Made by a program: the position numbers and the translations under genes. A DNA stretch of 64,000 nucleotides, taken from assembly GCF_900100735.1 (NCBI RefSeq), contig NZ_FNCJ01000002.1, positions 620,001 to 684,000 of the forward strand, given 5' to 3'. The notes under the pieces were generated by a model that ran no database searches, was not told the DNA's origin, and saw only the letters and a list, made by a program, of their open reading frames with translations. Shown piece by piece: positions 8,924 through 18,022 of the stretch; the stretch's first letter is position 1; the number at the start of each line of letters is the position of its first letter. This stretch comes from Paraburkholderia phenazinium. GTDB taxonomy: Bacteria; Pseudomonadota; Gammaproteobacteria; Burkholderiales; Burkholderiaceae.

Positions 8924-9460
8924 TCAGTGATTCGATTCATGGTGGACCGGCGATCCACCGCGTTGCGACGATGGCGACAGGCAATTTGAGCTAGCCTTTG
9001 CGTGCTGTGCCTTCGGCAGGCACGGCGGGGTTATCACCAGTACGGGCATGGGACAACGACGCACAACGTCCTTCTGCGTGTTCTGGAGGTAGAGGCGAAA
9101 CCATCCCGGGTCGTTGCTTCCGACAATCACGAGGTCCGCGCCAAGTTCGCGGGCGGCGTCGGCGATGACCTGCCCGAGGGAGGCATCGCACGAACGCAAG
9201 CGCCGAATTTGTACCTCGCCTTGACATTGCGCTTCGTCGAGAACGCGCCTGCTCCGGTCGGCCACCGTGCACCCATGCGCTTCAATCGTGATGCGTGTTG
9301 CGCTGGGGGCGCCGGTGGCCGGCCCGGCGAAATGCGCTGCCGGATTCCCCACGTGAAGCGCGGTGACGCGGGCGCCAACTTCCATGGCGATTGCCACGGC
9401 GGATTTCAACGTCGTCAAATCCGGTTTGTGGCCAACAGCGACAAGAATATGCTTGTACAT
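8924..9460 (-). CDS. Universal stress protein (UspA family), second copy
   Basis: This 178-residue protein starts at ATG 9460 behind GAGGAG. The opening 'MYKHILVAVGHKPD' and the 'ELGADLVIVGSNDPGWFRLYL' segment are UspA-like, and 'RRCPMPVLVITPP' is the typical last strand. It is clearly diverged from the 8147-8653 paralogue, so it is not a recent duplicate. The last about 25 residues are a serine-rich extension ('SSNCLSPSSQRGG') beyond the usual fold. It heads the Usp-DUF3563-Usp cluster and is divergent from a two-component system that might regulate it, which is inference. Confidence 0.88.
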   Translation of the reverse strand: MYKHILVAVGHKPDLTTLKSAVAIAMEVGARVTALHVGNPAAHFAGPATGAPSATRITIEAHGCTVADRSRRVLDEAQCQGEVQIRRLRSCDASLGQVIADAARELGADLVIVGSNDPGWFRLYLQNTQKDVVRRCPMPVLVITPPCLPKAQHAKASSNCLSPSSQRGGSPVHHESNH

Positions 9461-9855
9461 CTTAAGACTCCTCTATATGTGTAATGGACCCGATGCGGCG
9501 ATCTGACATGATGCGTGTCCTCTTGCCGTTGTGATTCGACCCAGGTCCCGGCGCCGTTATCGGCTGAATGCGTCTCTCCAATGCAACGAATCCTACCGGC
9601 CGAAACTTAGCGATGAATGAGCGCGGCAAGCATCATGTAAGGGAGTATTTCATTGCAAGAACCCGGTTGCTCGCTGGCGGGACGTGGCGTTCCGGCGGCT
9701 AATCTGCGGGCGCAGGGACCAGGCCTCCGGTCTGCTGCACGGGCCGGCCGTGCGGTATCCTGCGCAGATGGTTACTGGACAAGACTAGGACCTGTCGGTA
9801 CAGGAAGCTGTCCAATGCCCGGTCAACCGTGGCGTTTTCCTCTTTGCATAGTCAA
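9461..9855. other. Divergent promoter region, no gene seen
   Basis: About 395 bases separate the divergent stress-protein and kinase genes. I saw no convincing coding frame, RNA hairpin or clear operator here. It must hold the promoters of both transcription units. Confidence 0.4.
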
Positions 9856-11184
9856 ATGAGACCTTCCCTCAGAAATAATCTCGTCGTCGCGCTGGGTGCG
9901 CTTGTTAGCGCCGTCGCGATCGCGCAGGGCATCAGCTCCTATCAGCTGTGCAGTAGCGGGATGAGTGCGCTGCTCGACCTGCGGCTCGAACAGGTTGCCA
10001 CGCGCATGCGCAATGGCTATGCGGAGTCGATTCCGGCGACGCCAGTACGCGGTTCGCAGCCGAGCCGCGATATTGTGATCACTATCCGCAAGCAGAATGC
10101 AGAGGTGCCGTTTCGTTCGACTGAACCTTCCTTACCGCTTCCAGAGGATGCGCCGGCAGGATTCACGTCGGAACAGGTCAACGGCGAAAGATGGCGCATC
10201 TACACGCTGCGCGAGCCAAAGACACTGATTCAGGTCGCGCAGCGTTCGTCGGTGCGCGACGAATTGGAGCGGGAAACGGCGGTGAAGACGTTGTGGCCCA
10301 CGCTCGTGTTGTTGCCGCTCGTGCTCGGCGCGGTGCTACTGATCGTTCATGTTTCGCTGCGCAAGGTGAACCAGCTAGGCAATGAGGTCCAGGGGATCGA
10401 TGTGTCGCAACTGAAGTTGTTGCCGGTATCGCGCGTGCCGGTGGAATTGCTGCCATTTGTCGATTCGATCAATCGGATGATTGGGCGCCTCGCGCAGTCG
10501 ATCGAAACAGAACGGAAATTCATCGCCGACGCCGCGCACGAACTGCGAACCCCGCTGACCGCGTTGCAGTTACAGGCAGACAATCTGCAGCCGCATATCG
10601 CGCCGGGCAATCAGGAGCGCTTTCGCGAGTTGCGCGGTGGCATCACGAGGAGTGGTGAGCTGGTCGCACAACTGCTGCGGCTTGCGAGGGCCGATGCGCC
10701 ACTGCCTGGAGGTACGATCGAGCCCGCCGATGTAGCAGCGATCGTGGTCGATGCGGTGTCGAGTGTGTTGCCGCTTGCCGCGGCGCGCGGCATCGACATA
10801 GGCGCCGAAGAGATGGTCACCGGCAAGGTGACGGCCATCGGCGCCGACGTGGCTGTCGCGGTGAGAAACCTCGTCACCAACGCGGTTCGCTATACGCCCG
10901 ATGGTGGCACCATCGACCTTCGCATGCATACGGAAGACAATGCGGTATGGGTGGAAGTGACGGACACCGGGCCGGGCATTTCCGAGGAACTCTTGCCCCG
11001 CGTGTTCGACCGCTTTTTCAGGGCCAACCTTGAGGTCGAAGGCACCGGTCTTGGCCTGTCCATCGTCAAGGCGATTACGGCGAAATATGGGGGGCAGGCG
11101 GTCATCAGGAACCGCAACGATGGGAAGTCCGGCATCGTCGCGGCGGTCAGTTTCCCCCTGGCTCGCAGCGCTGTTCAGGCGTGA
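9856..11184 (+). CDS. Sensor histidine kinase, OmpR-system type
   Basis: A membrane kinase of about 442 residues from ATG 9856; a GTG at 9829 would add nine residues and neither start has a clear ribosome site. Two helices (about residues 9-26 and 145-167) bracket a periplasmic domain of about 120 residues. The H-box 'FIADAAHELRTP' carries His228, and an N-box ('RNLVTNAVRYTP') and G-boxes ('DTGPGI', 'GTGLGLSI') follow. It resembles the 2808-4169 kinase in layout but differs throughout in sequence. The kinase gene precedes its regulator, opposite to the other two systems in this window. Confidence 0.9.
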   Translation: MRPSLRNNLVVALGALVSAVAIAQGISSYQLCSSGMSALLDLRLEQVATRMRNGYAESIPATPVRGSQPSRDIVITIRKQNAEVPFRSTEPSLPLPEDAPAGFTSEQVNGERWRIYTLREPKTLIQVAQRSSVRDELERETAVKTLWPTLVLLPLVLGAVLLIVHVSLRKVNQLGNEVQGIDVSQLKLLPVSRVPVELLPFVDSINRMIGRLAQSIETERKFIADAAHELRTPLTALQLQADNLQPHIAPGNQERFRELRGGITRSGELVAQLLRLARADAPLPGGTIEPADVAAIVVDAVSSVLPLAAARGIDIGAEEMVTGKVTAIGADVAVAVRNLVTNAVRYTPDGGTIDLRMHTEDNAVWVEVTDTGPGISEELLPRVFDRFFRANLEVEGTGLGLSIVKAITAKYGGQAVIRNRNDGKSGIVAAVSFPLARSAVQA

Positions 11185-11225
11185 GCGAGATCGCAGCGCA
11201 CGCGGAAACCCTATTGGAGGCATCC

Positions 11226-11918
11226 ATGAGAGTCCTATTGGTCGAAGACGATCTCCAGATCGGTCAAAGCCTGATGCGGGCGCTGAAAGACGCGGACTAC
11301 AGCGTCGACTGGGTGCGTGACGGCGTGGCCGGGCGTGCGGCGATGGATGCGGCCGACTATACCGTAGTACTACTGGATATTGGCTTGCCGGGCATGTCGG
11401 GTATCGATCTGCTGCGCTCCGCGCGCGCGGGCGGCAACCCGGTACCCGTGCTGATCCTGACCGCGCGTGACGAACTCGACACGCGGATCGAGGGGCTGGA
11501 CATTGGCGCGGATGACTACCTCGTGAAGCCGTTCGAAGTCGGCGAATTGCTGGCGCGGATTCGTGCGGTGTTGCGCCGCAAGGCGGGTTACGCCGTCTCG
11601 CGACTGGGCGACGACATGATTAATCTCAATCTCGACCAGCGCACCCTCAAGTTCGGCGACAAGGTTGGTGTGCTGTCCGCTCGTGAGTTTGCACTGATGC
11701 ACGCGCTACTCGAGCATCCCGGCACGATCTTTTCGCGCAGCCAGATTGAAGACAGGCTGTACGGCTGGGGAAAAGAAGTGGAAAGCAACGCCGTCGACGT
11801 GTTGATTCATTCGGTACGCAGGAAATTCGGCCCGGGCGTCATTCGCAATGTCCGGGGCTTGGGGTGGACCGTGATTCTGGGCGGCGCGCGTCCGGACGAC
11901 GCGTCTCCCGCCGATTGA
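11226..11918 (+). CDS. OmpR-family response regulator
   Basis: This 230-residue regulator starts at ATG 11226 with GGAGG seven bases upstream; an upstream in-frame start at 11181 overlaps the kinase and lacks such a site. The receiver has 'VEDD', Asp51 ('VVLLDIGLP') and 'YLVKPF'. The winged helix ends in 'NVRGLGWTVIL', less canonical than the usual GVGYR ending. It is the partner of the kinase 41 bases upstream. The targets are not known; the divergent stress-protein cluster is a candidate. Confidence 0.92.
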   Translation: MRVLLVEDDLQIGQSLMRALKDADYSVDWVRDGVAGRAAMDAADYTVVLLDIGLPGMSGIDLLRSARAGGNPVPVLILTARDELDTRIEGLDIGADDYLVKPFEVGELLARIRAVLRRKAGYAVSRLGDDMINLNLDQRTLKFGDKVGVLSAREFALMHALLEHPGTIFSRSQIEDRLYGWGKEVESNAVDVLIHSVRRKFGPGVIRNVRGLGWTVILGGARPDDASPAD

Positions 11919-12253
11919 GCAATAACAGGGGCTGCATAGCGGCATTGGCCCCGCATATTCCGCCAGCCTCCCGGTCCGCAGCCTTCTGCCGTGTGTGCCT
12001 TTGTCGATCGCCTAGCCACAGCGCATATTTGTCAGCCAGCATGAGCGTGACGGTCGCGCTGTCGCGCGATTGTTCGGTGAACCCTTCGTTGCGATGCCAC
12101 TTGCAGGCGACATGATTGCAGAGCAGGACCTGCAGGTACATCGGCGTGTCTGTCTGCAGCGCCAGCCTGTGCGCGCAAGCATACCCACACCCCATCCAGA
12201 CAAACCCTGATTGCTGTTAGGAATTGGCCGCTGCTATCGTTCGCTGGTTCTTG
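11919..12253. other. Intergenic region before the beta-glucoside operon
   Basis: No gene is supported here. A minus-strand frame of 118 codons (11839-12195) overlaps the regulator's 3' end but has no ribosome site or recognisable domain. The right end leads into the LacI-type operator and should contain the operon promoter. Confidence 0.4.
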
Positions 12254-12267
12254 TGGAAGCGCTTCCA
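12254..12267. promoter_or_regulatory. LacI-family operator (perfect palindrome TGGAAGCGCTTCCA)
   Basis: The 14-bp sequence TGGAAGCGCTTCCA is a perfect palindrome with the central CG typical of LacI/GalR-family operators. It sits 47 bases upstream of the GTG start of the glucosidase gene, at the head of an operon whose last gene encodes a LacI-type regulator, so it is the likely binding site of that protein. Confidence 0.8.
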
Positions 12268-12314
12268 CTGCGTTTCCACCCAACCGGTTCGATGACCTGG
12301 CGCAGGGAGAAACC

Positions 12315-13706
12315 GTGGCAAACGACGCATCCGTTCTATCTCCAAACCTGACCGGCGACCCGTTCTCGCCGCCCGCCGATTCCGCGCTCTGGCGCAAGCA
12401 GTTCCTGCTCGGCGCCGCTACCGCTTCCTACCAGATTGAAGGGGCCGTGCACGAAGACGGCCGCCTGCCGTCGATCTGGGACACCTTCTCAGCCACTCCC
12501 GGCAAAGTGCTGGCGGGCGACACCGGCGAGTTCGCCTGCGATCACTATCATCGCTGGGAAGAGGACTTCGACCTGCTGACGGCGCTCAACTTCGAAGCCT
12601 ACCGCCTGTCGATCGCGTGGCCGCGCGTAATGGACGAACACGGCAAGCCCAACCAGAAGGGCCTCGACTTCTATAAGCGCTTGCTCGGCCGTCTCAAGGA
12701 GAAGGGCCTCAAGACCTTCGTCACGCTCTATCACTGGGATTTGCCGCAGCATCTGGAAGATCGCGGCGGCTGGCTCAATCGCGACATCGTGTACCGCTTT
12801 GCCGACTATGCCGACCTGATCAGCCGCGAGCTTGCCGGGCAGGTGGATGCATGGATGACGCTCAACGAACCGTGGTGCTCGGCGTATCTCGGCTACGGCA
12901 ACGGTCATCATGCGCCGGGCCTCGCCAATGCACGCTTCGCCACCCAGGCCATGCATCATCTGCTGCTCGCACACGGTACGGCGATTCCCGTGCTGCGCGC
13001 CAACGACCCGGCTTCGCTGAAAGGGATCGTCGCCAATGTGGGCCGTGGTACCGCGAATTCGGAAAGCGCCGCCGATCGCCGCGCGGCCCATCTGTTCGAA
13101 GTCCAGCACAACGGCTGGATTCTCGACCCGCTGCTCAACGGCGCGTATCCGGAGGACCTGTTCGACCTCTGGCCCGGCACCGAGCCGCTCGTACTGGACG
13201 GCGACCTCAAGACGATCTCCGCGCCGCTCGACTTCCTCGGCATCAATTACTACTTCCGCACTAACGTAAAGAGCGACGGCGGACATGGTTTTGTCGAAGC
13301 GCCGCCCGAAGGCGTAGAGCGCACGCAGATGGGCTGGGAAGTGCATCCGGACGGCTTGCGCGACCTGCTGATCGGCTTTCACAAAACCTACCCGAACCTG
13401 CCGCCCATCTACATTACCGAGAACGGCATGGCGTCGGACGATCACGTGATCGAGGGGCGCGTCGACGATGCGCAGCGTATTTCGTTCATCAAACGCCACA
13501 TGGTAGCAGTGGATAGCGCGATCAAAGCCGGCGTCGATATTCGCGGCTATTTCGTCTGGTCGTTGCTGGACAACTTCGAATGGGCCTTCGGCTACGAGCG
13601 GCGCTTCGGCGTGGTGCATGTCGACTATCAAACTCAAAAGCGCACCGTCAAACATAGTGCCGAACTGATCGCGAAGTTTCTCGCGCAGCGCAAGGAACGC
13701 AACTGA
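12315..13706 (+). CDS. GH1 beta-glucosidase
   Basis: This 463-residue enzyme starts at GTG behind AGGGAGA. Glycoside hydrolase family 1 features are complete: N-terminal 'FLLGAATASYQIEG', the acid/base Glu185 in 'TLNEP', the nucleophile Glu369 in 'YITENG', and the aglycone/glycone-site segment 'WSLLDNFEWAFGY'. There is no signal peptide, so it should hydrolyse beta-glucosides (cellobiose, aryl-glucosides) in the cytoplasm after uptake by the ABC importer encoded next. It is the first gene of a six-gene operon under the LacI-type operator at 12254-12267. Confidence 0.95.
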   Translation: MANDASVLSPNLTGDPFSPPADSALWRKQFLLGAATASYQIEGAVHEDGRLPSIWDTFSATPGKVLAGDTGEFACDHYHRWEEDFDLLTALNFEAYRLSIAWPRVMDEHGKPNQKGLDFYKRLLGRLKEKGLKTFVTLYHWDLPQHLEDRGGWLNRDIVYRFADYADLISRELAGQVDAWMTLNEPWCSAYLGYGNGHHAPGLANARFATQAMHHLLLAHGTAIPVLRANDPASLKGIVANVGRGTANSESAADRRAAHLFEVQHNGWILDPLLNGAYPEDLFDLWPGTEPLVLDGDLKTISAPLDFLGINYYFRTNVKSDGGHGFVEAPPEGVERTQMGWEVHPDGLRDLLIGFHKTYPNLPPIYITENGMASDDHVIEGRVDDAQRISFIKRHMVAVDSAIKAGVDIRGYFVWSLLDNFEWAFGYERRFGVVHVDYQTQKRTVKHSAELIAKFLAQRKERN

Positions 13707-13767
13707 ATACGTTGAGCTGGTTTGTATGTCGACCTGAAACAAAGGCGCAAAGCCTGGAGGAGACGGA

Positions 13768-15006
13768 ATGAACAGCAGAAGGAAACTCGTGAGTGGCGTT
13801 ACCTTGGCCCTCGCACTCAATGGCATCGTCGCTCACGCCGATCCGCTGAAGGCTAACGTGATTCACTGGTGGACCTCGGGCGGCGAATCGGCCGCTATCC
13901 GGCAGTTTGCCGATGCCTACGACAAGGCCGGTGGCCTGTGGGTCGACAACGCCGTGGCAGGCGCCGATCAGGCGCGCTCCACAGCCATCAACCGGATTGT
14001 CGGCGGCGATCCACCCACCGCTGCGCAGTTCAACACCTCGAAGCAGTTTCATGACCTGATCGATCAGGGCATGCTCAATAACGTCGACTCGGTGGCGGCC
14101 AAAGAGAACTGGAACGCCATTTTCCCGCAGTCGATTCTCGACTCGATCAAGGTCAACGGGCATTTCTACGCGGCGCCCGTCGACATTCATATGCAGGACT
14201 GGTTCTTCTATTCGAAGCCGGCCTTCAAGAAAGCTGGCATTGCAGGCGAGCCGCAAACGTTCGACGAACTGTTCACCGATCTCGACAAGCTGAAAGCGGC
14301 CGGCTTCATCCCGCTCGCGCTCGGCGGCCAGGCGTGGCAGGAGAAAATCACCTTCGACGCGGTGTTCGCCGATGTCGGCGGCACTGACCTTTATATGAAG
14401 GTCTATCGCGACCGCGATCAGAATGCGGTCAACTCGGCGGCCTTCAAGAACGTGCTGACCACCTTCAAGCGTCTGCACAATTATGTGGATGCGGGCTCGC
14501 CAAACCGTAACTGGAATGACGCCACCGCACTCGTGATTTCGGGCAAGGCCGGCGTGCAGGTCATGGGCGACTGGGCGAAGGGCGAGTTCTCGGCCGCCAA
14601 TCAGGTGGCAGGCAAGGACTTCGGCTGCTTCCCGGGTTTCGGTCCGCACTCGCCGTATATGGTGGCGGGCGACGTGTTCGTGTTCCCGAAGACGGACAAC
14701 GCCAATGCGATCAAGGCGCAGAACCTGCTCGCCACGGTGATGACCTCGCCATCCGCGCAGGTTGCGTTTAGCGCGAAGAAAGGCTCGATTCCGATCCGTC
14801 CGGACGTCGATACCTCCAGCCTGGATATCTGCGCGAAAGAGGGCATTGCGATCATGAAGGACAAGTCGCGTCAGTTGCCAAACCCGGAGATGCTGATTTC
14901 GCCGGATCTGCAAGGTGCGTTGACGGACGTCATCACCAACTTCTGGAACAAGAACGAGTCGGCTGAAGATGCGCAAAAGGCGTTTGCCAGCGCGCTGAAG
15001 AGCTGA
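13768..15006 (+). CDS. ABC sugar-binding protein
   Basis: This 412-residue periplasmic solute-binding protein has a signal peptide (cleavage near 'VAHADP') and a strong GGAGGAG site. The mature start 'VIHWWTSGGESAAIRQFADAY' is typical of COG1653 carbohydrate-binding proteins, close to the glucose/mannose-binding GtsA group. It should deliver a sugar or beta-glucoside to the permease pair encoded immediately downstream. The gap to the first permease is 8 bases. The linked GH1 enzyme points to beta-glucosides, but a glucose specificity is possible. Confidence 0.92.
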   Translation: MNSRRKLVSGVTLALALNGIVAHADPLKANVIHWWTSGGESAAIRQFADAYDKAGGLWVDNAVAGADQARSTAINRIVGGDPPTAAQFNTSKQFHDLIDQGMLNNVDSVAAKENWNAIFPQSILDSIKVNGHFYAAPVDIHMQDWFFYSKPAFKKAGIAGEPQTFDELFTDLDKLKAAGFIPLALGGQAWQEKITFDAVFADVGGTDLYMKVYRDRDQNAVNSAAFKNVLTTFKRLHNYVDAGSPNRNWNDATALVISGKAGVQVMGDWAKGEFSAANQVAGKDFGCFPGFGPHSPYMVAGDVFVFPKTDNANAIKAQNLLATVMTSPSAQVAFSAKKGSIPIRPDVDTSSLDICAKEGIAIMKDKSRQLPNPEMLISPDLQGALTDVITNFWNKNESAEDAQKAFASALKS

Positions 15007-15014
15007 AGGCTGCA

Positions 15015-15950
15015 ATGCGCGCACTCGGCTTACCGTCGGCAGCGGAACGACATACCAGGCGCTCGAAGCCGCTGGGCCGGCGTTGGCCGCTGGCTGCCTG
15101 GATCGCGCTGCTGCCGATGGTTGCGACAGTCGTGTTCGCCTACCTCGGCACCATGCTGTGGACGGTCAAGGTGTCGTTCACGCTGTCGCGCACCTTTCCG
15201 TCTGACCGTTTCGCCGGTGTGACGCAGTACGTGCGGCTGTTTCAGAACGACCGCTGGATGGTGTCGCTGCAGCACATCGTGATCTATGGGGTGTGCTTCA
15301 TCTTCGCCTGCATGGTGATCGGTCTGTTGCTCGCCATCTTCATCGATCAGCGCGTGGTGGCGGAGGGTGCCTTGCGCACGGTATTTCTGTACCCGTATGC
15401 GATGTCGTTCGTCGCCACCGGTCTCGTGTGGCAATGGATTCTCAATCCTGAACTGGGTGTGCAGGAGGTTTTGCATCGCATCGGTTTTGTCCATGCGCGC
15501 TTCGACTGGATCGTCGATCAGGACTGGGTGATCTATACGCTCGTGATCGCGACGGTCTGGCAGGCGTCCGGGCTCGTGATGGCGTTGTTGCTGGCTGGCC
15601 TGCGCGGCATCGACGACGAGATCTGGAAAGCGGCACGTATCGACGGCATTCCGCGCTGGCGGGTCTATGTGAGCATTGTGGTGCCGATGCTCAAGACCTC
15701 GATGTCCACGGCATTCGTGCTGCTGTTCGTGATGGTGATCAAGCTATACGATGCGGTCGTGGCGATGACGCTAGGCGGCCCGGGTACCGCGAGCGAAGTG
15801 CCGGCCAAGTTCATCATGGATTACCTGTTCGGCCGCGCCAATATCGGCCTCGCCTCGGCGGCGTCGGTCGTCTTGTTGACCACCGTGCTGGCGATTCTCG
15901 CGCCGTTCTTTTATGCGCGCAGCCGTGCCGCCTTGAGAAAGGACGTGTGA
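15015..15950 (+). CDS. ABC sugar permease, MalF/UgpA type
   Basis: This 311-residue inner-membrane protein has six predicted helices. The ATPase-contact EAA-like loop reads 'IWKAARIDGIPRWRVYVSIVVPML', the hallmark of carbohydrate-import permeases. The first helix follows a basic N-terminus ('RRSKPLGRRWP'). Its stop overlaps the start of the second permease by one base (TGATG), indicating translational coupling and a heterodimeric channel. Confidence 0.93.
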   Translation: MRALGLPSAAERHTRRSKPLGRRWPLAAWIALLPMVATVVFAYLGTMLWTVKVSFTLSRTFPSDRFAGVTQYVRLFQNDRWMVSLQHIVIYGVCFIFACMVIGLLLAIFIDQRVVAEGALRTVFLYPYAMSFVATGLVWQWILNPELGVQEVLHRIGFVHARFDWIVDQDWVIYTLVIATVWQASGLVMALLLAGLRGIDDEIWKAARIDGIPRWRVYVSIVVPMLKTSMSTAFVLLFVMVIKLYDAVVAMTLGGPGTASEVPAKFIMDYLFGRANIGLASAASVVLLTTVLAILAPFFYARSRAALRKDV

Positions 15951-16900
15951 TGAATACGCTGCCTTCAGCGGCCCAATCAGCCCGGCCCGCTCAGCCCGCT
16001 AACAAACCCGGCGTCAATCCGCCGCTCAAACCTCGCCCGAAACGCCGCACCCACTTCACACCCGCACGTTTCGGCGTCTATGCGTTTCTGATCACCGCCG
16101 CGCTGTTCTTCCTGTTGCCGCTCTACGTGATGCTGGTGACCTCGGTCAAACCGATGACCGAGATCCGCACGGGCAATATTCTGGCGCTGCCGTTGCATCT
16201 CACGCTCGCGCCGTGGCGCGATGCGTGGGCCTCGGCTTGCACGGGGCTCGATTGCAACGGCATTCAGGTCGGCTTCTGGAACTCGGTGCGCATTGTCGTG
16301 CCGAGCACGATTCTGTCCATCATGGTCGGCGCGGTGAATGGCTACGCCCTGTCGTTCTGGCGGCCGCGCGGCGCCGGCTTGCTGTTCGCCATCCTGCTGA
16401 TGGGCGCGTTCATTCCGGTGCAGGTAATGGTCTATCCCTTGGTGCGGGTGCTGGCGAGCGTGCATCTGTTCAGCTCGCTGCCGGGCATCGTGGTGATCCA
16501 TACGATCTTCGGCATGCCCATCATGACGCTGCTGTTTCGCAACTACTATGCGTCGATTCCGCTGGAACTGTTCAAGGCGGCGCGTATCGACGGCGGCGGT
16601 TTCTGGCGCATCTTCCTGCAACTGATGCTGCCCATGTCCACGCCGATCATCGTCGTCGCGGTGATCATGCAGGTCACCGGCATCTGGAACGACTACATTC
16701 TCGGTCTGGTGTTCGCGGGCACCAGGAATCTGCCGATGACGGTGCAGTTGAACAACATCATCAACACCACCACCGGCGAGCGTCTCTACAACGTCAACAT
16801 GGCGGCGACCATCCTCACCTCGGTGGTGCCGCTCGCCATCTACTTCATCTCCGGCCGCTGGTTTGTGCGCGGCATTGCTTCCGGCGCAGTCAAGGGATAA
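15950..16900 (+). CDS. ABC sugar permease, MalG/UgpE type
   Basis: From ATG 15950 the protein has 316 residues; an in-frame GTG directly before it is the alternative. AAAGGA lies upstream inside the preceding gene. A proline/arginine-rich cytoplasmic N-terminus of about 35 residues is followed by six helices and the EAA-like loop 'LELFKAARIDGGGFWRIFLQLMLP'. It pairs with the previous permease. The insert 'ACTGLDCNGIQVGFWNS' after the first helix is a common periplasmic loop of glucose-type importers. Confidence 0.93.
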   Translation: MNTLPSAAQSARPAQPANKPGVNPPLKPRPKRRTHFTPARFGVYAFLITAALFFLLPLYVMLVTSVKPMTEIRTGNILALPLHLTLAPWRDAWASACTGLDCNGIQVGFWNSVRIVVPSTILSIMVGAVNGYALSFWRPRGAGLLFAILLMGAFIPVQVMVYPLVRVLASVHLFSSLPGIVVIHTIFGMPIMTLLFRNYYASIPLELFKAARIDGGGFWRIFLQLMLPMSTPIIVVAVIMQVTGIWNDYILGLVFAGTRNLPMTVQLNNIINTTTGERLYNVNMAATILTSVVPLAIYFISGRWFVRGIASGAVKG

Positions 16901-16915
16901 GCCAAGGAATCGGGC

Positions 16916-17998
16916 ATGACCAATGTATCGAACGTATCGGTTCGCAATCTGCGCATCGAGTTGGGCGCGAACACGGTCATCGAGTCGCTCGATCTCGATG
17001 TGAACGCCGGCGAATTCGTCGTCCTGCTCGGTCCGTCGGGCTGCGGCAAATCCACCTTGCTGCATAGCATTGCGGGGCTGATCGATGTCGCGGACGGCAG
17101 CATCGAAATCGGCGGCGAGGATATGACCTGGGCCGATCCGAAAGATCGCCGCATCTCACTGGTGTTCCAGTCGTATGCGCTGTATCCGACCATGAGTGTG
17201 GAGCGCAATCTGTCGTTTGCACTGCGCATCAACGGCACGCCGAAGGCGGAAATCGAGCGGCGCGTGACGCGCGCTTCTGAGATGCTGCAACTCGGACCGC
17301 TGCTCAAGCGCAAGCCGGCGCAACTCTCGGGTGGCCAGCGTCAGCGCGTGGCGATTGGCCGCGCGATCGTGCGCGAGGCGGATGTGTTCCTGTTCGACGA
17401 GCCGCTGTCGAATCTCGACGCCAAGCTGCGCACCGAGTTACGCCGCGAACTGAAGCAACTGCATCAACGGCTCGGCGCGACGATGATCTACGTGACTCAC
17501 GACCAGGTGGAGGCGATGACGCTCGCTACCCGCATGGCCGTGATGCGCGGTGGCGTGATCCAGCAGATCGGCACGCCTGCCGAAGTCTATGCGCGGCCGG
17601 ACAATCTGTTCGTAGCGACCTTTCTCGGCTCGCCCGCAATGAATATGCTGCAGGGGCGGTTGGAGCGACGCGAGGAGGGCATGCGCTTTCGCACGGCGCA
17701 TCTCGATCTCGATGTGTCGCGCTATCCGTTCAAGACCCTGCCCGATACCACGTTGCCGTGCGTGCTGGGGGTACGCCCGGAGGATGTGCGCGTCGGCACG
17801 GACCTCGCGCAGCAAGGCCAGGTATCGCTGATCGAGCCGATGGGCAACCACCGCGTTATTTGGCTCGATTATCATGGCGCCCAGATCGCGTCGATCGATC
17901 AGGACAAGGCGCCCATTGCGGTGGGGGAAACGCGGGCCTTTTCGCTCGACAGTGCACATATTTCGCTGTTCGACGAGGCCAGTGGCGCCCGTCTTTGA
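16916..17998 (+). CDS. ABC sugar-import ATPase (MsmK/UgpC-like)
   Basis: This 360-residue ATPase has Walker A 'GPSGCGKST', Q-loop 'VFQSYALYP', signature 'LSGGQRQRVAIGRAI', Walker B 'VFLFDEPLSNLD' and the H-loop 'YVTHDQVEAMT'. A C-terminal TOBE/regulatory domain follows (from about residue 240, 'GVRPEDVRVG'). It energises the two permeases. The gene lies 15 bases after the second permease. The tail is slightly short compared with MalK. Confidence 0.94.
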   Translation: MTNVSNVSVRNLRIELGANTVIESLDLDVNAGEFVVLLGPSGCGKSTLLHSIAGLIDVADGSIEIGGEDMTWADPKDRRISLVFQSYALYPTMSVERNLSFALRINGTPKAEIERRVTRASEMLQLGPLLKRKPAQLSGGQRQRVAIGRAIVREADVFLFDEPLSNLDAKLRTELRRELKQLHQRLGATMIYVTHDQVEAMTLATRMAVMRGGVIQQIGTPAEVYARPDNLFVATFLGSPAMNMLQGRLERREEGMRFRTAHLDLDVSRYPFKTLPDTTLPCVLGVRPEDVRVGTDLAQQGQVSLIEPMGNHRVIWLDYHGAQIASIDQDKAPIAVGETRAFSLDSAHISLFDEASGARL

Positions 17999-18022
17999 AC
18001 GGCACGGTTAGATGGAGCGTGT

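Noticed and set aside
11839..12195. 118-codon minus-strand ORF before the beta-glucoside operon
   Set aside because: No ribosome site, no recognisable domain, and it overlaps the response regulator's 3' end.
12489..13826. 445-codon minus-strand frame opposite the GH1 gene
   Set aside because: It mirrors a high-GC gene with clear catalytic motifs; its own translation shows no family signature and no ribosome site.
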